Origin: Agrobacterium vitis
Lineage (GTDB): Bacteria; Pseudomonadota; Alphaproteobacteria; Rhizobiales; Rhizobiaceae
DNA length: 64,000 bases
NCBI RefSeq assembly: GCF_014926405.1
Contig: NZ_JACXXJ020000005.1
Location: 1,431,001-1,495,000, forward strand
Direction of reading: 5' to 3'
A program made the position numbers and the translations under genes. Below the pieces are notes generated by a model. The model worked only from the letters and a program-made list of their open reading frames with translations, searched no databases and was not told the origin of the DNA. Of this stretch, positions 52,091 through 60,200 are shown piece by piece; positions within the stretch are counted from its first letter, which is position 1; each line of letters starts with the position of its first letter.

Positions 52091-53164
52091 TCACTTCGGC
52101 AGCTTATCATCCACGCCTTCGACATAGAAGTTCATGCCGAGCAGGGTCTTATCATCGGCCTTTTCGCCAGCCTTCAGCCAAGCCGTGCCGTCCTGCTTGT
52201 TGACAGGACCGGTGAAGGGATGCAATTCGCCGGACTTGATCTTGGCTTCGGTGTCTTCGGCCAGCTTCTTCACATCATCAGGCATGTTGGTGTAGGGCGC
52301 CATGGTCAGGATGCCGTCCTTCAGGCCGTCGAAGCTCTGTTCGGATGTCCATTTGCCGTCCAGCAGGGCCTGCGTGCGCTTGATGTAATAAGCGCCCCAG
52401 GTGTCCTTGATGGCTGTTAGCTGCGAGGTTGGGCCAGCAGCGATCATGTCGGAGGCCTGGCCGAACGCCTTGATGCCGCGCTCCTGCGCGATCTGCATTG
52501 GAGCCGTGGTGTCGGTGTGCTGCGTCAGGATATCGACGCCCTGGTCCAGCAGCGCCTTGGCGGCATCGGCTTCCTTGCCGGGGTCGAACCAGGTATTGAC
52601 CCAGATGACCTTCATCTTGAAATCCGGATTGACGGATTTCGCGCCAAGCTCGAACGCATTGATGCCCATCACCACTTCGGGAATCGGGAAGGAGGCGATG
52701 TAGCCGGCCTCACCCTTCTTTGACAGCTTGCCAGCAATCACGCCGGAAATGTAACGGCCTTCGTAAAAGCGCGAATTGTAGGTCGCAACATTTTCAGCCG
52801 ATTTGAAACCGGTTGCATGTTCGAATTTCACCTTCGGGAATTTCTTGGCGACCTTGACGGTGGCGTCCATGAAACCGAAAGAGGTGGTGAAGATCAACTT
52901 GCAGTCTTCGCGGGCCAGACGCTCGATGGCGCGTTCAGCATCCGGGCCTTCCGGCACGTTTTCCAGGAACGGCGTGTCGATCTTGTCGCCGAAATGCTTC
53001 TGCAATTCCTGGCGGCCCAGCTCATGAGCCTGGGTCCAACCGCCATCCGTCTTGCTGCCGACGTAAACGAAGCAGATCTTGGTCTTGTCGGCGGCGCTGG
53101 CGCTACCGGCAACGGAAAGCATCGTGGCGACGGAGGCCGCAAATGCGAGTGCGAGTTTTTTCAT
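52091..53164 (-). CDS. BMP family ABC transporter substrate-binding protein
   Basis: The 357-residue receptor belongs to the Bmp/PnrA family that binds purine nucleosides. It has a signal peptide (ALAFAASVATMLSVAGSASA), the GGWTQAHELGRQEL first helix, the FTTSFGFMDA hinge and QHTDTTAPMQIAQERG. With the two permeases and the double ATPase it forms a nucleoside importer. The ATG has AGGGGAAA upstream. It is the last gene of the operon, a layout that can give more receptor than channel only if extra transcription occurs; none is evident. Confidence 0.92.
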   Translation of the reverse strand: MKKLALAFAASVATMLSVAGSASAADKTKICFVYVGSKTDGGWTQAHELGRQELQKHFGDKIDTPFLENVPEGPDAERAIERLAREDCKLIFTTSFGFMDATVKVAKKFPKVKFEHATGFKSAENVATYNSRFYEGRYISGVIAGKLSKKGEAGYIASFPIPEVVMGINAFELGAKSVNPDFKMKVIWVNTWFDPGKEADAAKALLDQGVDILTQHTDTTAPMQIAQERGIKAFGQASDMIAAGPTSQLTAIKDTWGAYYIKRTQALLDGKWTSEQSFDGLKDGILTMAPYTNMPDDVKKLAEDTEAKIKSGELHPFTGPVNKQDGTAWLKAGEKADDKTLLGMNFYVEGVDDKLPK

Positions 53165-53179
53165 AGTTTCCCCTGATTG

Positions 53180-53209
53180 CATGAGAGTGAAGGTTTCATG
53201 AGAGTGAAG
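53180..53209. repeat. 13-bp direct repeat before BMP gene
   Basis: CATGAGAGTGAAG occurs at 53180-53192 and again at 53197-53209, in the short gap between permease and receptor genes. Confidence 0.7.
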
Positions 53210-53217
53210 ACGATGGG

Positions 53218-54135
53218 TCAGCGATCCGGAACGAAGGGCTTTCCCAGAGAAGCGGGTGTATTAATCAACGTCGTGCGCCGATTATGCGAAATCGCGATCA
53301 AAACGACAATGGTCGCAGCATAAGGAAGTGCTGATAAAAACTGCGACGGCAATCCGATGCCGAACGCCTGCGCATGCAGCTGGCCGATGGTGACGGCCCC
53401 AAACAGATAGCCGCCCGCCAGCACGCGCCCCGGTCGCCAGGAGGCAAACACCACCAGCGCCAATGCGATCCAACCACGACCGGCCGACATGTTTTCCACC
53501 CATTGCGGCGTATAGACCAGCGACAATTGCGCCCCGGCCAGCCCCGAACAGGCACCGCCGAACATCACTGCCAGATAGCGGGTGCGGATAACTTTCAGCC
53601 CCAATGTATGCGCGGACGCCGGACTATCGCCCACCGCCCGCAGCATCAGCCCGGCCCGGCTTTTGAACAGGAACCAGTGGACGCCAATGACAAGGACAAT
53701 CGCCAGATAGAAGATCAGATCCTGCCGAAACAGCAGAGAGCCGATGACGGGAATATCCGACAGCAGCGGAAATTCGATGGCCTGAAGCTTGACGCCAGGC
53801 TTGCCGACAAAACTCTCGCCCAACTGGCCGGAGACGCCAAGCCCCAGAATGGTCAGCGCCAGCCCGGTCGCAACCTGGTTGGTGACCAGCGTCAGCGTCA
53901 GAAACCCAAACAGCAGCGAAAAACCCGCCCCGGCGACAATGCCCGCCACCACGCCCAAAAGCGGCGATCCGGTGGAATAGGCGGTGGCAAAGGCGGCAAC
54001 CGCCCCCATGACCATCATGCCTTCGACGCCGAGATTGAGCACACCGGCGCGCTCAGTGACAAGCTCGCCAAGGGCAGCGATAACCAGCGGTGTTGAGGCA
54101 GTGATAACCGTCAGAAGAATCGCTTCGAGAATCAT
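53218..54135 (-). CDS. Nucleoside ABC transporter permease (second)
   Basis: The 305-residue membrane protein belongs to the BPD_transp_2 family (RbsC/NupC-like). It starts ILEAILLTVITASTPLVIAALGE and includes the conserved TERAGVLNLGVEGMMVMGA and RAVGDSPASAHTLGL. It has about nine hydrophobic segments. The ATG overlaps the upstream permease stop as ATGA. A longer upstream frame is discarded because it lies inside that permease. Confidence 0.93.
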   Translation of the reverse strand: MILEAILLTVITASTPLVIAALGELVTERAGVLNLGVEGMMVMGAVAAFATAYSTGSPLLGVVAGIVAGAGFSLLFGFLTLTLVTNQVATGLALTILGLGVSGQLGESFVGKPGVKLQAIEFPLLSDIPVIGSLLFRQDLIFYLAIVLVIGVHWFLFKSRAGLMLRAVGDSPASAHTLGLKVIRTRYLAVMFGGACSGLAGAQLSLVYTPQWVENMSAGRGWIALALVVFASWRPGRVLAGGYLFGAVTIGQLHAQAFGIGLPSQFLSALPYAATIVVLIAISHNRRTTLINTPASLGKPFVPDR

Positions 54136-55229
54136 TTCGCACCCTCTGCCACGGAGGAGCGGGTTTTGGAAAACACCAGACGAACCTTGTAATAAATCAG
54201 CGTGTCGCAAGAGAGCACGAAGAACAGCAACAGCCCTTGAAACACCCGCGCCACCTTATCCGAAACGCCAATCGCCAGCTGCGCGCCCTCGCCGCCCAGA
54301 TAGGTTAGCGCCAGAACCAAACCGGCAACAATGATACCGAGCGGATTGAGCCGACCGAGAAACGCGACAATGATCGCCGTAAAACCGTAGCCCGGTGAAA
54401 TCGACGGCTGCAGGTGATTGATCGAGCCCGACACTTCCGAAATGCCGGCAAGACCGGCCAGCGCCCCGGAAAACAGCATGGAAAACCACACCATGCCCCT
54501 GGAGGAAAAGCCAGCAAACCGCCCTGCCCGTTCCGATTGGCCAAGCACGACGATTTCAAAGCCCTTCAGCGTATAGCGCATCATCAACCAGACGCCGACA
54601 GCCGCAGCCAGAGCAAAGACAAAGCCCCAATGGGCGCGTCCTGATTCCTCCCAAATGGCAGGCAGAATGCCCTCCGTGACGAATTCGCGGGTCTGGGGAA
54701 AATTGAAGCCTTGCGGGTCGCGCCACGGGCCGCGCACCAGATAATCCAGAATGAACTGAGCGATATAGACCAGCATCAGGCTGGTGAGGATTTCATTGGT
54801 GTTGAAGCGGGTTTTCAGCAGCGCCGGAATGGCGGCGTAAAGCGCACCGCCAACCATGCCCATCACCATCATCAGCGGCAAAAGCAACGGCGATTGCCAT
54901 TCGTAAAAGATCACCGGAATGATCGAGCCGCAAATCGCCCCAACCGTGAACTGGCCTTCCGCGCCGATATTCCAATTGTTCGAACGATAACAGACCGACA
55001 GTCCGACAGCGATCAGGATCAGCGGTGCCGCCTTGATCGCCAGCTCATGCAGCGACCAGACCTCGGTGAGCGGCGCAATGAAGAAGCTGTAAAGCGCAAA
55101 GAACGGGTCCTTGCCCAGCGCTGCAAACATCAACCCGCCGAAAAACAGGGTCAAAGCCAGCGCCAGCAAGGGTGAGACCAGCGTAAACAGCCCGGACGCG
55201 CGGGCGCGCTTTTCCAGTTCAATGCGCAT
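54132..55229 (-). CDS. Nucleoside ABC transporter permease (first)
   Basis: The 365-residue BPD_transp_2 permease has a basic N terminus (RIELEKRARASG), about ten hydrophobic helices, and family signatures YRSNNWNIGAEGQFTVGAI and FAGFSSRGMVWFSMLFSGALAGLAG. It pairs with the 53218 product. The start overlaps the end of the ATPase gene; GGAGA lies 6 nt before the ATG chosen. Two other in-frame ATGs lie upstream. Confidence 0.93.
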   Translation of the reverse strand: MRIELEKRARASGLFTLVSPLLALALTLFFGGLMFAALGKDPFFALYSFFIAPLTEVWSLHELAIKAAPLILIAVGLSVCYRSNNWNIGAEGQFTVGAICGSIIPVIFYEWQSPLLLPLMMVMGMVGGALYAAIPALLKTRFNTNEILTSLMLVYIAQFILDYLVRGPWRDPQGFNFPQTREFVTEGILPAIWEESGRAHWGFVFALAAAVGVWLMMRYTLKGFEIVVLGQSERAGRFAGFSSRGMVWFSMLFSGALAGLAGISEVSGSINHLQPSISPGYGFTAIIVAFLGRLNPLGIIVAGLVLALTYLGGEGAQLAIGVSDKVARVFQGLLLFFVLSCDTLIYYKVRLVFSKTRSSVAEGAK

Positions 55230-56781
55230 CGGCATTCTCCAGACCATGCAAGCCGCCCATCAGCAGGCCGATCTTCTCGCGGTTCATCACGCCGCTTGGA
55301 TAGACTTTCGACAGCCTGCCCTCCGAAATCGCCGCAATCGATGTCGAGACTTCAAAAATCTCGTCCAGATCCTGGCTGATGATCACCACCGCCGAGCCTT
55401 GCGCCGCAAGATCGATCAGGGCCTGGCGAATACGGCTGGCCGCACCGGCATCCACACCCCAGGTCGGCTGGTTGACGACCAGCACCGCCGGTTTGCGGTC
55501 CAGCTCACGCCCGACAATGAATTTTTGCAGGTTGCCGCCCGAAAGCGATCCGGCGACCGGGTCCTCACCGCTCTTTCGCACATCCATCGCCTCGCAAATC
55601 TGTCGGGTGGAGGTCTTGATGGCGCTGTGGCGGATCAGGCCGAACAGACCTGAGACATAACGCCCGCGATCCGAGCGATGCCGCGCCAAAAGCAGATTGT
55701 CCGACAGAGAAAGCCCGGTAACGGCGGCATGGCCATGGCGCTCTTCCGGCACGAAACCAGCGCCGATCAACCGGCGCCGGTTGATACCTAAACGCCCGAC
55801 CGGTTGGCCGCATAGCTGGATGGCTTGATGGTCGCGCACGGTATATTCGCCCGACAGCACATCAAACAATTCGCTCTGGCCATTACCGGCCACGCCCGCC
55901 AGTCCGAGGATTTCACCCGCCCGGACATTCAGCGACACATCCTTCAGCGCCATGGAAAACGGCGTGCGAGCATCGACGCTGAGATGGCTGATGGTGAGCA
56001 GGTCTGCACCAACTGGAGCCGCGATATCCGGCGTCACACCAATGACGTCCGCGCCTACCATCATTCGCGCCAACGTGGCCGGGGTTTCTTGGCGTGGATC
56101 GCAGGTCCCTGTCACCTTACCGTGGCGTAAAACCGTGGCACGGTCACAAATGCGCTGCACTTCTTCCAACCGGTGGCTGATATAGAGCACCGAACGCCCT
56201 TCGGCCCGCAGTTTTTCCAGCGTTTCAAACAGCTTGTCGGCCTCCTGCGGGGTCAGCACCGAGGTCGGCTCATCGAGAATGATCAGTTTTGGATTTTGCA
56301 ACAATGCCCGGACGATTTCGATCCGCTGGCGCTCGCCCACCGACAGATCGGCCACATGGGCCGAAGGATCGAGCGGCAAACCGTAAGACAACGATAACGT
56401 CCGCGCCTGTTCGGAGATTTCGCCAATCGACACCGAGCGATCCAGGGACAAGGCGATATTCTCAGCCACGGTCAGTGCTTCAAACAGCGAAAAATGCTGA
56501 AACACCATACCGATGCCAAGCCGGCGGGCCTCCGCTGGAGAGGTGACCTCGACGGGGCCTTGATGATCCCAATGGATCTCGCCAGCGCTTGGCGTCAGCA
56601 CACCAAACAACATTTTGACAAGTGTGGATTTGCCCGCGCCGTTTTCCCCCAGCAGGGCATGGATTTCGCCGGGAAGAATGTCGAGATCAATGCCATCGCA
56701 GGCGGCAAATGTGCCGAATCGCTTCGTCAGGCTGCGAACCGAAAGCAGCGGAGATGGCGCTACTTCTTTGCTATGCGACAC
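55219..56781 (-). CDS. Nucleoside ABC transporter double ATPase
   Basis: The 520-residue protein holds two ATP-binding domains, as in RbsA, MglA and YufO. The first is complete (Walker A GENGAGKST, Walker B LIILDEPTS, signature LSVGERQRIE). The second has a degenerate Walker A (GVAGNGQSE) and signature LSGGNLQKF, the usual asymmetry of this family. The start is a GTG with AAGGGGG 5 nt before it, because no ATG with a ribosome site fits. It opens the nucleoside importer operon. Confidence 0.92.
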   Translation of the reverse strand: MSHSKEVAPSPLLSVRSLTKRFGTFAACDGIDLDILPGEIHALLGENGAGKSTLVKMLFGVLTPSAGEIHWDHQGPVEVTSPAEARRLGIGMVFQHFSLFEALTVAENIALSLDRSVSIGEISEQARTLSLSYGLPLDPSAHVADLSVGERQRIEIVRALLQNPKLIILDEPTSVLTPQEADKLFETLEKLRAEGRSVLYISHRLEEVQRICDRATVLRHGKVTGTCDPRQETPATLARMMVGADVIGVTPDIAAPVGADLLTISHLSVDARTPFSMALKDVSLNVRAGEILGLAGVAGNGQSELFDVLSGEYTVRDHQAIQLCGQPVGRLGINRRRLIGAGFVPEERHGHAAVTGLSLSDNLLLARHRSDRGRYVSGLFGLIRHSAIKTSTRQICEAMDVRKSGEDPVAGSLSGGNLQKFIVGRELDRKPAVLVVNQPTWGVDAGAASRIRQALIDLAAQGSAVVIISQDLDEIFEVSTSIAAISEGRLSKVYPSGVMNREKIGLLMGGLHGLENADAH

Positions 56782-56986
56782 TCGACCCCCTTGCTCCGCC
56801 TCGGCTGGGACGAACACCCACAACAAGGAGACGAAACGGATACCTAAACCATTTCAACACCTTCACGTCATGACCCTGCGTGAAGTATAGATTGCTGATC
56901 GTATTGATACCGGTTTTATTGCCGCTTACAACTACCGGAAAGGTTATTTTTTGGGTCTTGCCCGTTTTTAAGGCAGAGCATTGTTT

Positions 56987-57712
56987 TCAACTGCGGCCAA
57001 GCGACGGAAAAGCCTGGAGAATTCCACCAATCACATAGAGGTAAATGCCGCTAATAATGAAGGGGATGACCAGGAAAGACGGCGTTTGGAAATGCATCAG
57101 CAACGCCGCGCCACCCAGTCCGCACCACAGGAAGAACACCGCCAGATTAAGCGGTCGCAGCCGCTTGACCCGGACGGGATGCAGGAAGCTGATCGGTAGG
57201 AAGGTCAGCGCTACGGAAATGCCGACCACGATCATCGCGGTCGTTGCCGAGGCATCGATGACGAACAGGGTAAAAACGATCATATTCCAAACGACTGGAA
57301 AGCCGGAGAAGAAATATTCGTCGGTCTTCATGCCCATATCGGCATAATAGATGGCGCTGGACACCACGATCATTCCGGCAGCGACGAAAGACCAAGGCTG
57401 GCCGATCATACCGCTCTGGTAAAGCGCAAAAGCGGGTAGCAGCACATAGGTCACATAATCGATAATATTATCGAGCGTATCGCCGGACCAATTGGGCAGG
57501 ACCTCCTTGACCTTGACCTTGCGGGCGATCGGTCCATCGATGCCATCCACGGCCAGCGCCAGGCCAAGCCACCAGAACATATCGACAAAACGATGCTCTG
57601 CGGCAGCCACGACACCCAAAAATGCCAGGAACGAGCCGGAGGCTGTCAGAATATGCACGGAGAACGCGCGCATCTCTGCATAGGGTACGCGCTTATAGTT
57701 GAAAATCTTCAT
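56987..57712 (-). CDS. pcs: Phosphatidylcholine synthase
   Basis: Pcs condenses choline with CDP-diacylglycerol to phosphatidylcholine, a pathway characteristic of rhizobia and other host-associated bacteria. The 241-residue membrane protein has about eight hydrophobic helices and the CDP-alcohol phosphatidyltransferase motif VDGIDGPIAR...SGDTLDNIIDY. The start MKIFNYKRVPYAEMRAFSVH matches the family; the frame upstream is not coding-like. It is divergent from the UbiH-like gene. Confidence 0.95.
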   Translation of the reverse strand: MKIFNYKRVPYAEMRAFSVHILTASGSFLAFLGVVAAAEHRFVDMFWWLGLALAVDGIDGPIARKVKVKEVLPNWSGDTLDNIIDYVTYVLLPAFALYQSGMIGQPWSFVAAGMIVVSSAIYYADMGMKTDEYFFSGFPVVWNMIVFTLFVIDASATTAMIVVGISVALTFLPISFLHPVRVKRLRPLNLAVFFLWCGLGGAALLMHFQTPSFLVIPFIISGIYLYVIGGILQAFPSLGRS

Positions 57713-57909
57713 AATCCGCCGGTAAAAACCCCTTTGATCGGTTGGGGGATATTCTCTGAATCTGCCCCAAATGCAACCTTTCTTCCAGGCTTTACCTGAT
57801 TTCCAGCCCCACGCCGCGACACAATGCCATTCGCTAGCGCCACGCAAGCCCATGGATTTTCAGCGTCCGACACCCTATTTTGCACATGAACCTATGCAGG
57901 GAGAAAACG

Positions 57910-59118
57910 ATGGAAACGGTCGATGTCACGGTAATTGGCGCAGGTCTGGCTGGGTCCGTCGCGGCACTGGCACTGGCCCGACGCGGGCGCAAGGTAACGT
58001 TGGTTGCCGGGGATACCCGCCCGAAAGATCGCCGCACCACAGCGCTGATGGATCAATCCATCCGCTTTCTCGACCGTCTCGGCCTATGGGAAGAGCTCAA
58101 ATCCCAAGGCGAAGCGCTTTCGACCATGCAGATCATCGATGGCACAAAGCGACTGCTGCGCGCGCCGCCTGTTGCCTTTCGCAGTTCTGAAATCGGGCTG
58201 GCCGCCTTCGGCTATAATTTTGCAAACAGCGATCTTCTCGATGTGTTCGACGCTGCCCTGGCGCGAGAACCCAATCTTACCGTTTTGCACCAACAGGCTG
58301 CCTCGATTGATTTTACGACCGACACTGCTCGCGTAACGCTTGCCGATAACACTGTTATCGAATGCGATCTGGTGGTCGGTGCCGATGGCCGGCACTCGAT
58401 GACGCGCGGCGCGGCCGATGTGGCGGTGCGGACCTGGTCCTATCCGCAAACGGCCGTGGTGCTGAATTTCACCCATGCCCTGCCCCACAACAATGTCTCG
58501 ACCGAATTTCATACGGAAACCGGGCCGTTCACTCAGGTGCCGCTCAAAGGCAACCGTTCCAGCCTGGTCTGGGTGGTCGAGCCAGAGGAAGCGGAACGGC
58601 TGAAGTCCTTGCCGCTCAACGATCTCAGCGTTCTGGTCGAAGCGCGCATGCAGTCGCTGCTGGGCCAAGTCACGGTCGAGGCACCGGCCCAGGCCTGGCC
58701 GCTTTCGGGCATGAGCGCTAACCGCTACGGCAAGGGCCGCGCCGTTTTCATCGGTGAGGCGGGGCATGCCTTCCCGCCCATCGGCGCGCAAGGTCTTAAT
58801 CTCAGCCTGCGCGACATCATGGTCCTGGAAGATCTTGTTGGGCATGAGCCGCAAAAACCGCTCGGCTCGACGCTGGGCGACCGCTTCGATCGCCGCCGCA
58901 AGGTGGATGTCTGGAGCCGCACCGCCAGCGTCGATCTTCTGAACCGCTCGCTGCTGTCGTCCTTCCTGCCGGTGCAAATGGTGCGCGCTGCCGGCATTCA
59001 TCTTCTCTCAAACCTGTCACCGCTGCGCCATTTCGCCATGCGCGAGGGCGTTGCACCGGGCCGTGGCTTCGGCGCGTTTCCGCAGATGATCCGCGACAAG
59101 ATCAAATCGCGATTTTGA
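57910..59118 (+). CDS. UbiH/VisC-family FAD-dependent hydroxylase
   Basis: The 402-residue flavoprotein monooxygenase has the FAD fold VIGAGLAGSVAALALARRG, the DG motif VVGADGRHSMTRG and the GD-type motif FIGEAGHAFPPIGAQGLNLSLRD (with GEA instead of GDA). Family members hydroxylate ubiquinone precursors (UbiH, UbiF, UbiI) in an oxygen-dependent step; which ring position is used here is not clear. GGGAG lies 7 nt before the ATG. It converges with ccdA. Confidence 0.9.
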   Translation: METVDVTVIGAGLAGSVAALALARRGRKVTLVAGDTRPKDRRTTALMDQSIRFLDRLGLWEELKSQGEALSTMQIIDGTKRLLRAPPVAFRSSEIGLAAFGYNFANSDLLDVFDAALAREPNLTVLHQQAASIDFTTDTARVTLADNTVIECDLVVGADGRHSMTRGAADVAVRTWSYPQTAVVLNFTHALPHNNVSTEFHTETGPFTQVPLKGNRSSLVWVVEPEEAERLKSLPLNDLSVLVEARMQSLLGQVTVEAPAQAWPLSGMSANRYGKGRAVFIGEAGHAFPPIGAQGLNLSLRDIMVLEDLVGHEPQKPLGSTLGDRFDRRRKVDVWSRTASVDLLNRSLLSSFLPVQMVRAAGIHLLSNLSPLRHFAMREGVAPGRGFGAFPQMIRDKIKSRF

Positions 59119-59141
59119 ACCGTGATTTGGGAAATTGCTGT

Positions 59142-59888
59142 TTATCCGATCCGTGACAGGATTGGGAAGCTCTGCTGAAACCAGATCGCCAGATCGGATA
59201 CAAAGCCGAAGATGAAGGCAAGCCCGGTTGCGACCAGAAGCAGCCCCATGAGCTTTTCCACCAAGCCGAGATGGCGGCGAAACCGGGTGAGAAACCGCAT
59301 GAAAGCCCCTGAAAAGCCAGCGGCGATCCAGAACGGAATGGCAAGCCCCAGCGAATAGACCGCCAGCAACACAGCACCCTGTCCGACCGTGTCACGGGCT
59401 GCGGCGACCGCGAGAATAGCACCCAGTACCGGGCCAATGCAGGGCGTCCAGCCGAACGCAAAGGCCAGCCCCATCACATAGGCCCCTGTCAGGGTCGCGG
59501 GCTTGCCGCCACCTGCAAAGCGCATTTCGCGCGCCAGCAGGCCGATGCGAAACAGGCCTAGAAAATTCAGCCCCATAACGATGATGATCAAGCCGCCAAT
59601 CTTCGACAGGAGATCAAGATGCTGACGCAACATCATACCGATGGATGACGCGCCCGCCCCGAGCGCCACGAAGACCGTAGCAAAGCCCAGGGTGAAACAC
59701 AGGGCCGAAAAAATCACCGCCGAGCGCGCCCGCCGGTCAACCGCCACCGCCTCGCCGCGAAACTGCTCGACGCTGACCCCCGCCATATAGCAGAGGTAAG
59801 GCGGCACCAGCGGCAAAACACAGGGCGACAGAAAGGACAAGGTCCCGGCCACAAGCGCCGTCAGAAATGGAATTTCAGCAATCGTCAC
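59142..59888 (-). CDS. ccdA: Cytochrome c biogenesis protein CcdA
   Basis: CcdA carries electrons from cytoplasmic thioredoxin across the inner membrane to periplasmic thiol-disulfide proteins needed for cytochrome c maturation. The 248-residue protein has six hydrophobic helices and the two redox cysteines in LSPCVLPLVPP and WTPCIGPVLG. The start is a GTG with GTGAGGA 4 nt upstream; no ATG is near. A TTG eight codons earlier is possible. Confidence 0.92.
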   Translation of the reverse strand: MTIAEIPFLTALVAGTLSFLSPCVLPLVPPYLCYMAGVSVEQFRGEAVAVDRRARSAVIFSALCFTLGFATVFVALGAGASSIGMMLRQHLDLLSKIGGLIIIVMGLNFLGLFRIGLLAREMRFAGGGKPATLTGAYVMGLAFAFGWTPCIGPVLGAILAVAAARDTVGQGAVLLAVYSLGLAIPFWIAAGFSGAFMRFLTRFRRHLGLVEKLMGLLLVATGLAFIFGFVSDLAIWFQQSFPILSRIG

Positions 59889-60016
59889 AATGTCCTCACC
59901 GCCCGGCACCAAATTCTATCGGTGTGGTAGCCCCGATGGCAATGACGTGCCAATCACCTTTTTGCCAAAGCCATAAAAACCTCTGGTGAAAATGTGAAAA
60001 AAGCTGTTTTTTTGGG

Positions 60017-60045
60017 TTGACCGAAAACACCGCCCTGCATATGGT
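60017..60045 (+). promoter_or_regulatory. Candidate tRNA-Lys promoter
   Basis: TTGACC (60017-60022) and TATGGT (60040-60045) stand 17 bp apart, about 37 bp before the mature tRNA 5' end. The position suits a stable-RNA promoter with a short leader. Confidence 0.5.
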
Positions 60046-60081
60046 CCGCGCACTTCCAGAGGGGCAGTTGCTCCGCTTCGG

Positions 60082-60157
60082 GAGCGCGTAGCTCAGCCGG
60101 TAGAGCAACTGACTTTTAATCAGTAGGTCCAGGGTTCGAATCCCTGCGCGCTCACCA
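60082..60157 (+). tRNA. tRNA-Lys (UUU)
   Basis: A complete 76-nt cloverleaf. The acceptor stem GAGCGCG pairs with CGCGCTC, the D arm is GCTC/GAGC, the anticodon stem ACTGA/TCAGT holds the loop CTTTTAA with anticodon TTT, and the T arm is CAGGG-TTCGAAT-CCCTG. The CCA end is encoded. It lies alone between ccdA and the ClC gene. I see no integrase or att-like duplication next to it. Confidence 0.98.
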
Positions 60158-60200
60158 CTTTCCTAGAAGATACTACCACATCATCATACCGTACGGATGC

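Noticed and set aside
60082..60200. tRNA-Lys as an integration site
   Set aside because: No integrase, no duplicated 3' tRNA end and no composition shift on either side.
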